This document shows positions 25,788 to 32,433 of a stretch of 42,782 bases of DNA, piece after piece. The notes under the pieces are model-generated. The model searched no databases. It saw nothing but the letters and a program-made list of their open reading frames with translations, and was not told the DNA's origin. The position numbers and the translations under genes were made by a program. Location: positions 1-42,782 of the IMG/VR virus record IMGVR_UViG_3300035670_000458. One strand, 5' to 3'. How positions within the stretch are numbered: position 1 is the first letter of the stretch; every line of letters begins with the position of its first letter. The stretch is from a virus.

Positions 25788-27046
25788 TAAAATTCACCTG
25801 CTTTCCATTTTTTTGTTTCGTTATCTGACTGCACAATATATCCATCTGATATAATTATACTGCACTCTTCACCTGTCGAAACTCTTGTTGCTATGGCTTG
25901 TAGTTTTTCTTGTTCTAGCCATAAGCCAAACTCTTTCAAAGTATCAACATCCATTTGTTCAAGCTTATCTAAAAGGACAAAACCGCAATTTGGATTAAGC
26001 TTTCTGACTATAGCTGTGGATACTTTAAGTTGTTCTGATCCGCTCATGCAATCCCACTTTTTACCTTTATATGTAAGTTCGCCATCCGAAACAGATAACT
26101 CCGGAAGAGGAAGATTTACATTTTCCAATAACTCTTTTTTGGCCTGTTTTATTTCTTCAATTTGACCCGTGAGAGTTTCATACTGTCGAAAGTATTCTTT
26201 TGCTTCTTCTTCAGCCTTTTCTTTGTCAAGATTAGCTCTAACTTTGCGGTTAATTTCTTCGATGTTTTCAATATTTTTCTCAAGCTCTTCTGTTGATTCA
26301 TCGTGTAAGTCTAATGCTGATTTTTGAGCAATCTCTAAATCCTTAACGTATATATTGAGCTGCTTTTGTAATTCTGTAATCTGATTAGTGAGACTTTCAA
26401 CTTTTGACCGGATAGACTGTAAATTCTGACGTTTCCTTTGATTCTCTCCGTTTTTTGCAAGTATATCTTGTTGTTGCTTGATTAAATCAGAAGCGGAAAC
26501 TAAATCTTTCGGAGCATCCGGATGTGATATCATTTCTTTAGTAAACTTTGTTTTTTGGTCTGCTATTTGCCCGATAGCATGGCGCTTGTTATAAAGCTCG
26601 TTATATTTTTTTTCCAGATTGAAAAGAACGTCCTCAACTCCAATTATTTTTAAAAGTGTTTTTGCCTTTTCAGAATTGGAAGACTGTGTAAACTTAGGAA
26701 GGTCTAAGGCAAGTTGTTCCACAAACTCATTTAGGAGCTGCTGCCCTCCTTTTTTGCCTGTCGGGTCCATTACTTTTAAATCGCTATTTTTGCCTTTTCG
26801 TTCAACTATAATCCCATTTGAAAGAGTAATATGCAATGAGGGAGGTATAATAGATCCTTCTCTTTGTGCATCAGATGGGCGATATTTTTCACCACCTAAA
26901 GCCCATGCAATAGCATCTAATACAGAAGTCTTGCCCTGATTATTATTTCCTCCCAATATAGTAAGCCCTGATTCTGATAATTCTACTTTTACTGCTTTTA
27001 CTCTTTTTATGTTTTCAATTTCGAGTTTATTGATTTTTATGCTCAT
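25787..27046 (-). CDS. SbcC/Rad50-like ATPase with coiled coil
   Basis: The 419-residue protein has the SbcC/RecF layout: an N-terminal lobe with Walker A GGNNNQGKTS (32-41), a central coiled coil (about 125-310, many heptads such as LTNQITELQKQLNIY), and a C-terminal lobe with the ABC signature SGSEQ. The Walker B is FVLLDKLEQMD. The residue after the Walker B Asp is Lys, where most relatives have the catalytic Glu, so hydrolysis may be slow or use another Glu. Phage genomes often pair such ATPases with Sak4-type genes. AAGGAGG precedes ATG 27046. A role in handling recombination intermediates is inferred. Confidence 0.8.
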   Translation of the reverse strand: MSIKINKLEIENIKRVKAVKVELSESGLTILGGNNNQGKTSVLDAIAWALGGEKYRPSDAQREGSIIPPSLHITLSNGIIVERKGKNSDLKVMDPTGKKGGQQLLNEFVEQLALDLPKFTQSSNSEKAKTLLKIIGVEDVLFNLEKKYNELYNKRHAIGQIADQKTKFTKEMISHPDAPKDLVSASDLIKQQQDILAKNGENQRKRQNLQSIRSKVESLTNQITELQKQLNIYVKDLEIAQKSALDLHDESTEELEKNIENIEEINRKVRANLDKEKAEEEAKEYFRQYETLTGQIEEIKQAKKELLENVNLPLPELSVSDGELTYKGKKWDCMSGSEQLKVSTAIVRKLNPNCGFVLLDKLEQMDVDTLKEFGLWLEQEKLQAIATRVSTGEECSIIISDGYIVQSDNETKKWKAGEF

Positions 27047-27082
27047 TTTTTTGTATGCCTCCTTAATTTTTGTTTTCTTATG

Positions 27083-27107
27083 AAAAAGGACCCCTTAGAG
27101 TCCTTTT
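27083..27107 (-). terminator. Possible attenuating terminator before the SbcC-like gene
   Basis: On the minus strand an 8-bp stem AAAAGGAC/GTCCTTTT with an 8-base loop ends in five T. The stop codon of the upstream gene (27095) lies in the loop. The T run is short, so partial termination is likelier than a full stop. Confidence 0.5.
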
Positions 27108-27496
27108 AGCCTTTTTTCTGCCTCCAACCTTGCAGCGTAGATTTTGACGCATAAGCCCATAATTTCAGCAAGTTCTTTTGGCAATTCTCGTGCAATAAAT
27201 TCCTCACCTTGTTTGATTATTTCTTGTAACATATCTTTAGTACTGTCCCCTTTTGGTCTAGCCGACAGTAGTTCATTAACAGCTTCAGCTCCTCCCAACC
27301 GGGCTTTTTCATATGTTTCGGCAATTTTAGCGCATTCACTTTTAATAACCTTACCTATTTTACACACTTGACAATCACACTCTTTTGAATCTAACCTTTT
27401 TAGTTCTCCTGTTTTGCGGTTGTATTGAAATGCACCTGATTCAAACTCGCCTTTTTCAATTGCGTCAATAATAGACTTTAAAAATTCCTTATTCAT
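27095..27496 (-). CDS. Hypothetical early protein with a Cys cluster (133 aa)
   Basis: The 133-residue protein is helical. Residues about 37-46 contain a Cys cluster (ECDCQVCKIGK), which may bind metal. The second half is a long helix with EEFIARELPKELAEIMGLCVKIYAARLEAEKRLKGL. Its ATG overlaps the end of the previous gene by 8 bp. It is the gene just before the recombination ATPases. The function is not recognised. Confidence 0.6.
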   Translation of the reverse strand: MNKEFLKSIIDAIEKGEFESGAFQYNRKTGELKRLDSKECDCQVCKIGKVIKSECAKIAETYEKARLGGAEAVNELLSARPKGDSTKDMLQEIIKQGEEFIARELPKELAEIMGLCVKIYAARLEAEKRLKGL

Positions 27497-27899
27497 TTGG
27501 CACCTCTTCTTTTATTTTTTTTAATTTATCTTGCAATTTTCGGCTTAATTCGGTAAAATTAAGCCACAAGTTGTTTTGTTTCTCAACCGGAGCTTCAGGA
27601 AGCTCCTTTTCTGTTTCCAGAGATTTCTTAATAAGATTCAGCTTCTTTTTCGCAAACTCAAATCGTATAATAGCCATATCAAGATGTTCATGGTCAGCAC
27701 AGTTTAAGTCCTGCAAAGCCAGGTAGTATGCTTTTAAAGCATTCTTATATTGCTCAAATCTATTAACCGTTTCAAGGTTAATGTTGTGTTTCATCTTTAT
27801 TTTTCTTCTAATAATTCTTGCAAACAGAATATTTTCAAGTCTCCCAGTCCTCAATGCACGTTTCACAATGTCGTCATATCTTTCCAGCAGTTCAGACAT
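27489..27899 (-). CDS. Hypothetical early protein (136 aa)
   Basis: The protein is basic and helical throughout, with no membrane segment. The N-terminus reads MSELLERYDDIVKRALRTGRLENI; helix stretches such as RFEQYKNALKAYYLALQDLN are followed by a coiled-coil-like end with LSRKLQDKLKKIKEE. GGAGGTG, located in the last codons of the small membrane gene upstream, precedes the ATG at 27899. The function is unknown. Confidence 0.6.
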   Translation of the reverse strand: MSELLERYDDIVKRALRTGRLENILFARIIRRKIKMKHNINLETVNRFEQYKNALKAYYLALQDLNCADHEHLDMAIIRFEFAKKKLNLIKKSLETEKELPEAPVEKQNNLWLNFTELSRKLQDKLKKIKEEVPNE

Positions 27900-28061
27900 T
27901 TATAGCACCTCCAACCATTTGTATATTGTTATAACTACCATTACGCAAACGCCTATGTAAGCTGCTTTCACCCTTTTCAAATACCAAACATCATTGTCCT
28001 TCAAAAAGCCGTACAGGCAAAGCAGAAAAACAATCAGAATAAGCGTTGCTAATATAATCAT
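27900..28061 (-). CDS. Small two-helix membrane protein (53 aa)
   Basis: ATG 28061 begins MIILATLILIVFLLCLYGFL, a membrane helix, followed by a charged turn (KDNDVWYLKRVK) and a second membrane helix (AAYIGVCVMVVITIYKWL). GAGGATGAGG lies upstream, and the start overlaps the stop of the upstream reading frame as ATGA. The stop codon touches the next gene. The protein resembles small phage membrane proteins of unknown role; a holin-like function is possible but the amidase-linked holin lies elsewhere. Confidence 0.6.
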   Translation of the reverse strand: MIILATLILIVFLLCLYGFLKDNDVWYLKRVKAAYIGVCVMVVITIYKWLEVL

Positions 28062-28132
28062 TTGTCCTCATCCTCCTCAAAGTGAAATTTTCGTTTAAAC
28101 CCTTCTACCCAAGCCCAAATCATCAGAAACAA
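28058..28132 (-). CDS. Possible small single-helix membrane protein without a clear start
   Basis: An open frame ending in TGA at 28058 (C-terminus EGFKRKFHFEEDEDK) continues upstream to a stop at 28201. The frame encodes one hydrophobic helix (AALGVIFAAVILFLMIWAW) and an acidic tail, and its stop overlaps the ATG of the next gene. I see no canonical start with a ribosome binding site. TTG 28132 and ATG 28123 are in frame but would cut the helix; translation may start by coupling inside the upstream gene. Confidence 0.35.
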   Translation of the reverse strand: MFLMIWAWVEGFKRKFHFEEDEDK

Positions 28133-28149
28133 AATAACTGCTGCAAAAA

Positions 28150-28299
28150 TTACGCCAAGAGCTGCAAAAAAGTGTAGTAGTGTAAATTGTAAGGCTTGTT
28201 ATCTTTGTAAGTTTCATGCTTTTCGAACGAATGCTTGCAAAAAAGAGGTTTGAGCTTAATCAGCATATCAACCAAATATACATATATATGTTCCATCAT
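28150..28299 (-). CDS. Small protein (49 aa), function unknown
   Basis: ATG 28299 has GGAGG eight bases upstream and overlaps the stop codon of the glucosaminidase gene as ATGA. The 49 residues begin MMEHIYVYLVDMLIKLKPLFCKHSFEKHE and end in an aromatic stretch. The N-terminal helix is amphipathic. The ATGA overlap indicates that it is translated with the cell-wall hydrolase. Confidence 0.5.
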   Translation of the reverse strand: MMEHIYVYLVDMLIKLKPLFCKHSFEKHETYKDNKPYNLHYYTFLQLLA

Positions 28300-28997
28300 G
28301 ATGTTGCCTCCTCCAAAATTTTTTGATATTTCATTGATACGACAGGTAGCCAATATCGATTTGTTTTCTGAGGATCATTGGCGGCTCCAACGGGACAATA
28401 TTTTTTTTGAATCTCCGATAAGCTTGTTAGCCCTTTGTCTATGTAGTTAGTTTTCAAAAGCTTTGAAGTATAATCTATTCCTTCTTCTAAACTCCGAAAA
28501 CTAATCAGCCCCTTATTCCCCATTATCCCACCCGGATTGTTTAATTTTTTTACGGCATATGATGTCCCGCAACCCGTCTCATGCGAAAAAATAGCGGCTA
28601 ATAGCATCGGATTTACATTGAAGTTTTTTGCAGAAAAAAAGATGTATTCAGCCTTTCCTGCAAATACACCTTTAAGATTGTTTGCTATTGCCGCTATTAT
28701 TTTTTCGTCTTTTATTCTTTTTGCTCTTGCAAATTCAAATTTCAATTGTTCTTCTCGCTCAAAAGCTTCCATAATACTCTTTAGTTTTTCAACTTCTTGT
28801 CGGCTAGATTTCAATTCATCTTGCGTTTTTTTTATACTATCGTTTAAGCCGGTGTACTCGTTTATTGCATATGCTTCTATCGGCTGTCCTTGTGTAAGTT
28901 CTTTCAGCTTCATATTTCCCATGCAAGCAGCTACTATCATTGCGCTTACTCCTACAACCGCAAAAACCTTACTGTATAAACTTGTTTTCCTCCTCAT
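28296..28997 (-). CDS. Membrane-anchored glucosaminidase-type peptidoglycan hydrolase
   Basis: Residues 9-27 (SKVFAVVGVSAMIVAACMG) form a signal anchor or signal peptide. A coiled coil follows (about 48-90). The C-terminal domain, residues 115-230, matches lysozyme subfamily 2 glucosaminidases: NVNPMLLAAIFSHETGCGTSYAV with likely catalytic E140, then NNPGGIMG, SLEEGIDYTSKLL and CPVGAANDP. The enzyme would cut glycan strands outside the membrane. It is encoded in the early operon, far from the holin-endolysin pair at 36.0-36.9 kb, so it may serve entry exclusion, wall remodelling or a second lysis step. Confidence 0.8.
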   Translation of the reverse strand: MRRKTSLYSKVFAVVGVSAMIVAACMGNMKLKELTQGQPIEAYAINEYTGLNDSIKKTQDELKSSRQEVEKLKSIMEAFEREEQLKFEFARAKRIKDEKIIAAIANNLKGVFAGKAEYIFFSAKNFNVNPMLLAAIFSHETGCGTSYAVKKLNNPGGIMGNKGLISFRSLEEGIDYTSKLLKTNYIDKGLTSLSEIQKKYCPVGAANDPQKTNRYWLPVVSMKYQKILEEATS

Positions 28998-29115
28998 ATC
29001 TTACCATCCTTTCGTTTTCACGTTTTTCGGATGCCAAAACTCTGCGGTACTCTCCTGCCAGTGCTGCTAATGCCGCTATGCTAAGTAAAAAGAACAGAAA
29101 GTAATGTATCTTCAA
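28969..29115 (-). CDS. Small single-pass membrane protein (48 aa)
   Basis: TTG 29115 overlaps the preceding stop as TTGA and has GAGG five bases upstream. Residues 2-24 (KIHYFLFFLLSIAALAALAG) form a membrane helix, followed by a charged helix (EYRRVLASEKRENERMVRYEEENKF). It overlaps the hydrolase gene by 29 bp. The shape resembles small spanin- or adaptor-like phage proteins; no family can be named. Confidence 0.5.
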   Translation of the reverse strand: MKIHYFLFFLLSIAALAALAGEYRRVLASEKRENERMVRYEEENKFIQ

Positions 29116-29318
29116 TCTCTCACCTCTCCCTTCACTATTATATGTTTCCATTTTTCGTAAAACTCAACCCCTGCAACAACCTGATTCAAAATGTTCTCAT
29201 TACTAACTGTCATTCCACGGTCAATAACGACCTGATTCTTCGCCGCCATTGCGTCAAATGCAAAACGGTAAGCCTCATCACTTACCGTTCCTATTTGCTT
29301 CTCAATCAGCTTTTTCAT
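29112..29318 (-). CDS. Small early protein (68 aa), function unknown
   Basis: ATG 29318 follows GAGGAG. The protein reads KKLIEKQIGTVSDEAYRFAFDAMAAKNQ at its start and ends KHIIVKGEVRD. It is soluble and mixed helix and strand. It overlaps the genes on both sides by a few bases, part of a tight cassette between 27.5 and 30.3 kb. No homologue is recognised. Confidence 0.5.
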   Translation of the reverse strand: MKKLIEKQIGTVSDEAYRFAFDAMAAKNQVVIDRGMTVSNENILNQVVAGVEFYEKWKHIIVKGEVRD

Positions 29319-29460
29319 TGGGTCTTTGCTCCTCTTCCCAGATTTTAAAATCTTGCGCTAAAAAATTTAAAAACTCTTCTGTGTTTGCTGTGCGATTTAA
29401 AATTTCAGTATTCACGGGCTTCATGGTTTTGCGGTCAAGTGTTATTCTCATGCATTTCAT
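29302..29460 (-). CDS. Small early protein (52 aa)
   Basis: The frame starts at ATG 29460 (MKCMRITLDRKTMKPVNTEILNR) with GAGGTGA six bases upstream and ends at 29302 inside the next gene. It overlaps the 3' end of the hexapeptide-repeat gene. The residues include EEFLNFLAQDFKIWEEEQRP, an amphipathic helix. The good ribosome binding site and compact overlaps support a real gene; the function is unknown. Confidence 0.5.
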   Translation of the reverse strand: MKCMRITLDRKTMKPVNTEILNRTANTEEFLNFLAQDFKIWEEEQRPNEKAD

Positions 29461-30283
29461 TTTCTTTCACCTCACTACACACATACGTTCCCAATATAAT
29501 ATTTTTTGGCTCTTCTTTTGCTTTTATAGTTGCAAATTCTTTCTTTCTGCTGATTTTTATTTTTAGCCCGGCGTATATACCGTGATCTTCGCCAGCTTTG
29601 ATTCCCCAGCCAGCTTTGATTCCCCAGCCAGCTTCGATTCCCCAGCCAGCTTTGATTCCCTCGCCAGCTTTGATTCCCCGGCCAGCTTCGATTCCCTCGC
29701 CAGCTTTGATTCCCTCGCCAGCTTCGATTCCCCAGCCAGCTTTGATTCCCTCGCCAGCTTCGATTCCCCGGCCAGCTTCGATTCCCTCGCCAGCTTTGAT
29801 TCCCCAGCCAGCTTCGATTCCCTCGCCAGCTTTGATTCCCTCGCCAGCTTTGATTCCCCAGCCAGCTTTGATTCCCCAGCCAGCTTCGATTCCCCAGCCA
29901 GCTTTGATTCCCCAGCCAGCTTTGATTCCCCAGCCAGCTTCGATTCCCCAGCCAGCTTTGATTCCCTCGCCAGCTTCGATTCCCCGGCCAGCTTTGATTC
30001 CCCGGCCGCTGATCAAACATTTAGCTACTTTAATTGCACCTTTTACAAAAATTTTTCCTGCGAAGAAAATTGATGCTTCCGTAACAAGCTCGTCCACTTC
30101 CAAAACTGTGTTAGTCGAGCCTGCGTGTTGAAGTAACCACATTGCCCAGTTGTTTCTATTTTCGATTGCAAGCTTATCAAGGACTTTCTGATATTCCCCT
30201 CCTTCCGGAAAGGCATTACAAAACCATTTCAGTCCGCCATTACAAGCTTGTTTTTCTTTTAAAAATTCAATTGTAATTTTCAA
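29435..30283 (-). CDS. Hexapeptide-repeat (GI-K/E-AG) protein, 282 aa
   Basis: I chose TTG 30283 (then KITIEFLKEKQACNGGLKWF) because GGAGAG lies just upstream; a longer in-frame version has no site. Residues 1-95 are a non-repeated domain with FCNAFPEGGEYQKVLDKLA. From about residue 96 the protein is 23 near-perfect six-residue units of the form x-G-I-(K/E)-A-G with x = W, E or R, then a degenerate unit and a basic end (GLKIKISRKKEF). A hydrophobic residue every sixth position is compatible with a left-handed beta-helix like that of hexapeptide transferases. I do not know the function. It lies early in the leftward operon. Confidence 0.75.
   Translation of the reverse strand: MKITIEFLKEKQACNGGLKWFCNAFPEGGEYQKVLDKLAIENRNNWAMWLLQHAGSTNTVLEVDELVTEASIFFAGKIFVKGAIKVAKCLISGRGIKAGRGIEAGEGIKAGWGIEAGWGIKAGWGIKAGWGIEAGWGIKAGWGIKAGEGIKAGEGIEAGWGIKAGEGIEAGRGIEAGEGIKAGWGIEAGEGIKAGEGIEAGRGIKAGEGIKAGWGIEAGWGIKAGWGIKAGEDHGIYAGLKIKISRKKEFATIKAKEEPKNIILGTYVCSEVKENEMHENNT
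29590..30006. repeat. 18-bp tandem array, 23 copies
   Basis: Units of exactly 18 bp, read on the plus strand as CCAGCTTTGATTCCC plus three variable bases. Only two places vary: TTT or TTC, which changes Lys to Glu on the minus strand, and CCA, CTC or CCG, which changes Trp, Glu or Arg. The remaining bases are constant, including silent sites. The array keeps frames open on both strands, so other open frames here are by-products. Confidence 0.9.
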
Positions 30284-30658
30284 ATTAATCTCTCCTTTTT
30301 TTGTAAATTTGTTATAAAGTAAAGGCCTAAGAGCATACCACACTGATAAAAAATTACAATACTAATTTTAACTTCTTCGCCTCCTACCGCTCCACCCCTA
30401 CTCCTCACTTTCGGAATGTCTAACGTGCTTTCGCCAACTCGTTCATCGGAGACTCGGCACTGACTGCGTGCCTTATTTAGTTTTTCTTCTTGCAGCCTTG
30501 CCTTACAATTACTTTTAGTGCGTTGAATTACGGGGACTACTAAAATAACTAACAAAAACTGACTTCTGAAAAACTAAATGTTTGTTAATTGTGTCAATTG
30601 CTTTATTTGTAAATACGTGGTAAATTTACTGCAGGTCTTTGAAAAGTTAATAATTTAG
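30284..30658 (-). other. Gap between Rha and the hexapeptide-repeat gene
   Basis: About 375 bp without a convincing gene. An open minus-strand frame from TTG 30555 to 30280 (91 aa) has no good ribosome binding site and a composition unlike its neighbours (SDERVGESTLDIPKVRSRGG). Its last 30 codons encode one hydrophobic helix ending at the repeat gene. A TTGACA-like box lies near 30590 on the minus strand without a good -10 partner. I assign no function. Confidence 0.4.
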
Positions 30659-31381
30659 TTAACAGGCAATTGCTTTGATGCTTAAGGTTCTGAATTTACT
30701 TGTGAGTTTTTCTTTGCGTGTTTCATAGTCAAGCCCTGCTTCGATAAGACCTATGTCAAGGCGTTGCAACTTGCGTATTGCTTCAATTTGAAAATTACTC
30801 AGGTACGGACGAATACTTGCGGTTTCTGCCGGGATGTTATTGACCTCTTTAAACTTCTTTGCCGGCATGCCGAGAACAATACGGTTTATCATGTCAATTT
30901 CGTTGCTAAAATGGTAAGGTCTTGGCTCTTCATGAGCAGCCTGTATAGCTTCTGTGAACTCAGGGAATTCAACTTTTGCCAAAGAAATGTTTTCGATAAA
31001 CTCTTCCATCTCGTTAAAACGATTGACATATGCAATTTTGAACTTTAAAGCTTTATCTCCTGTAAATCCCATAGCTAACAACGCAAATCCATCACGGCTC
31101 ATTTCATACATAGGTAATTTTCTTCCAGTGGAATCTTTGTAATTACTCAGCGTAAAATTCCGCTCAGTAAAATTTTTACTCACCCCAAAATTGGGGGCAG
31201 TGATTTTTTCTGAGGTGTCCTCATTTTTGAGGAGTCCTTCGATTATTTCTTGGATATCTCTTAAAACATGGTCATGCCTTTTTTCAAAAATCTCTGCTAC
31301 TTTTAAGCTGGTAACGATTGCCTTACCTTTTTTCTCAGTTACTCCGTAGATATCATTGAAGCTTGCTATATTGGTAGACAT
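30659..31381 (-). CDS. Rha-family phage regulatory protein (antirepressor type)
   Basis: The 240-residue protein carries the Rha (pRha) domain at about residues 20-130: VTSLKVAEIFEKRHDHVLRDIQEI, then NFTLSNYKDSTGRKLPMYEMSRDGFALLAMGFTGDKALKFKIAYVNRFNEMEEF. The C-terminal part has its own helical domain (FQIEAIRKLQRLDIGLIEAG). Rha-type proteins act as regulators or antirepressors in temperate phages. It is the second gene after the cro-like gene in the leftward operon, with GAGGAG before ATG 31381. Because the CI-like repressor here has no cleavage domain, an antirepressor would be a logical induction route; this is inference. Confidence 0.85.
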   Translation of the reverse strand: MSTNIASFNDIYGVTEKKGKAIVTSLKVAEIFEKRHDHVLRDIQEIIEGLLKNEDTSEKITAPNFGVSKNFTERNFTLSNYKDSTGRKLPMYEMSRDGFALLAMGFTGDKALKFKIAYVNRFNEMEEFIENISLAKVEFPEFTEAIQAAHEEPRPYHFSNEIDMINRIVLGMPAKKFKEVNNIPAETASIRPYLSNFQIEAIRKLQRLDIGLIEAGLDYETRKEKLTSKFRTLSIKAIAC

Positions 31382-31464
31382 GGTTATGCTCCTCTCAATT
31401 GTTTAAGATAGAAATGATTTTTCAGTGGTGCTCATATTGTCCGGTAAAGATGGCATCTGATTTA

Positions 31465-31719
31465 TTAAGCTCCTTTCTGTTTTTTTGTTATCATTTTGTG
31501 AACTTCAGGATCAAAAAAAATATCGGTGACAGACACATTAAGAAATTTAGATATTAAATACATTTCATTTTCATTAAATCTTCCGTGTCCATTAATTTTT
31601 AAACTAAGATTGCTTTTTGGGGTTCCGATAGCTTCTGCAACTTCTGTCATAGTTTTACCGGCTAAAGCAATTGCTGCTTTTAATCTTAAATTAACCGGCC
31701 TTTTAGATTTAGATTTCAT
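31465..31719 (-). CDS. Cro-like XRE-family repressor
   Basis: The 84-residue protein has a helix-turn-helix at residues 22-50 (KTMTEVAEAIGTPKSNLSLKINGHGRF), then ISKFLNVSVTDIFFDPE. It is the first gene of the leftward operon, divergent from the CI-like gene, with GAGGTGA before ATG 31719. Its 3' end contains a 17-bp sequence identical to an operator in its own promoter region. It probably represses the lysogeny promoter, or both promoters. Confidence 0.85.
   Translation of the reverse strand: MKSKSKRPVNLRLKAAIALAGKTMTEVAEAIGTPKSNLSLKINGHGRFNENEMYLISKFLNVSVTDIFFDPEVHKMITKKQKGA
31487..31503. promoter_or_regulatory. Operator-like copy inside the cro-like gene
   Basis: GTTATCATTTTGTGAAC occurs here and again at 31740-31756 as an exact 17-bp match. 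Here it encodes Val-His-Lys-Met-Ile-Thr of the Cro-like protein. Distance to the promoter copy is 253 bp. Confidence 0.55.
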
Positions 31720-31739
31720 TATTATTCACCTCACTTTTA

Positions 31740-31822
31740 GTTATCATTTTGTGAACAACTATATTGTATTATAAATTTGTGAACAAGTCAATGTGTTTTT
31801 GAAAAATATTATAATTTTGTGT
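31740..31822. promoter_or_regulatory. Operator repeats in the cro-cI intergenic region
   Basis: TTTGTGAACAA occurs at 31749-31759 and 31777-31787, and a weaker TTTTGTGTAC at 31815-31824. The first lies just after the leftward start point, the second lies inside the spacer of the leftward promoter, and the third follows a rightward -10-like TATAAT. The spacing between the first two is 28 bp. Confidence 0.7.
31763..31791 (-). promoter_or_regulatory. Leftward early promoter
   Basis: Minus-strand -35 TTGACT (31791-31786), 17-bp spacer and -10 TACAAT (31768-31763). It would drive the cro-like gene and the whole early operon. An operator copy lies in the spacer. Confidence 0.75.
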
Positions 31823-31835
31823 ACTTTGTTTTGTT

Positions 31836-31857
31836 TAGAATAATTTTACTTTATAAT
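31836..31857 (+). promoter_or_regulatory. Rightward promoter for the CI-like repressor
   Basis: A perfect -10 TATAAT at 31852-31857 lies 21 bases before the ATG of the repressor gene; the -35 is weak (TTTGTT-like). A second TATAAT lies at 31810-31815. A weak -35 suggests positive or auto-regulation. Confidence 0.5.
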
Positions 31858-31878
31858 AAATTGGAAAGGAGAATATCA

Positions 31879-32433
31879 ATGGCCACATTTGGAGAGCGTT
31901 TTAAGCAATTAAGAAATGAATACGATAAAACATTAGATGAAATGAAGGATGTACTTCAAACTACTAAGTCAACACTAAGCCATTACGAGAATAACCATAG
32001 AACTCCAAAAATAGATTTTGCAAAAAAAGCGGCGGAATATTTTAATGTGACAGTTGATTATATAATGGGTGAATCTGATATAAAACGTTCAAATAATAAA
32101 GAAGAAAACGCTTCCACAGAAGTGAAGGAACTGCTAAGTGTATTTAATAAATTAACCGGGAAAGAGAAGAAATACGTAATAGAGGACCTGCGCGGCATCC
32201 AAGCAAATAAGGCTCCTTATTATTACTTTATATTAGAAAAGGATGAATATGAAGATATAACAGACCCTAAAATGAGTACGACTGAAAAATTGGATTTCAT
32301 TTCAAAAAACAATACGTTTGAAAATTTACTGTCAAAAGAGCCTACAAGAATACCTGACAACATGTTTCTTTACTCTCTGAATAAGGATATTGTAGATGAT
32401 TACTTAGCCAAGAAGCACAAACCCAATAAATAA
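31879..32433 (+). CDS. CI-like XRE-family repressor without a peptidase domain
   Basis: ATG 31879 (MATFGERFKQLRNEYDKTLDEM) follows AAAGGAG; a longer frame from 31819 would start inside the promoter region. The 184-residue protein has a helix-turn-helix at residues 8-60 with TKSTLSHYENNHRTPKIDFAKKAAEYFNVTVDYIMGESD. The C-terminal 120 residues are helical and contain TGKEKKYVIEDLRGI. No S24 LexA-like peptidase motif is visible, so RecA-dependent self-cleavage is unlikely. It faces away from the cro-like gene, the usual lysogeny switch layout. Confidence 0.85.
   Translation: MATFGERFKQLRNEYDKTLDEMKDVLQTTKSTLSHYENNHRTPKIDFAKKAAEYFNVTVDYIMGESDIKRSNNKEENASTEVKELLSVFNKLTGKEKKYVIEDLRGIQANKAPYYYFILEKDEYEDITDPKMSTTEKLDFISKNNTFENLLSKEPTRIPDNMFLYSLNKDIVDDYLAKKHKPNK

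Noticed and set aside
29590-30006. CRISPR array
   Set aside because: Units are contiguous 18-bp coding repeats with no unique spacers, and no cas gene is present.
29582-30131. Long plus-strand open frames with ASFDSP-type repeats
   Set aside because: They are by-products of the 18-bp array, whose unit length is a multiple of three and has no stop on either strand. They have no ribosome binding site, while the minus-strand frame has one and a non-repeated domain.
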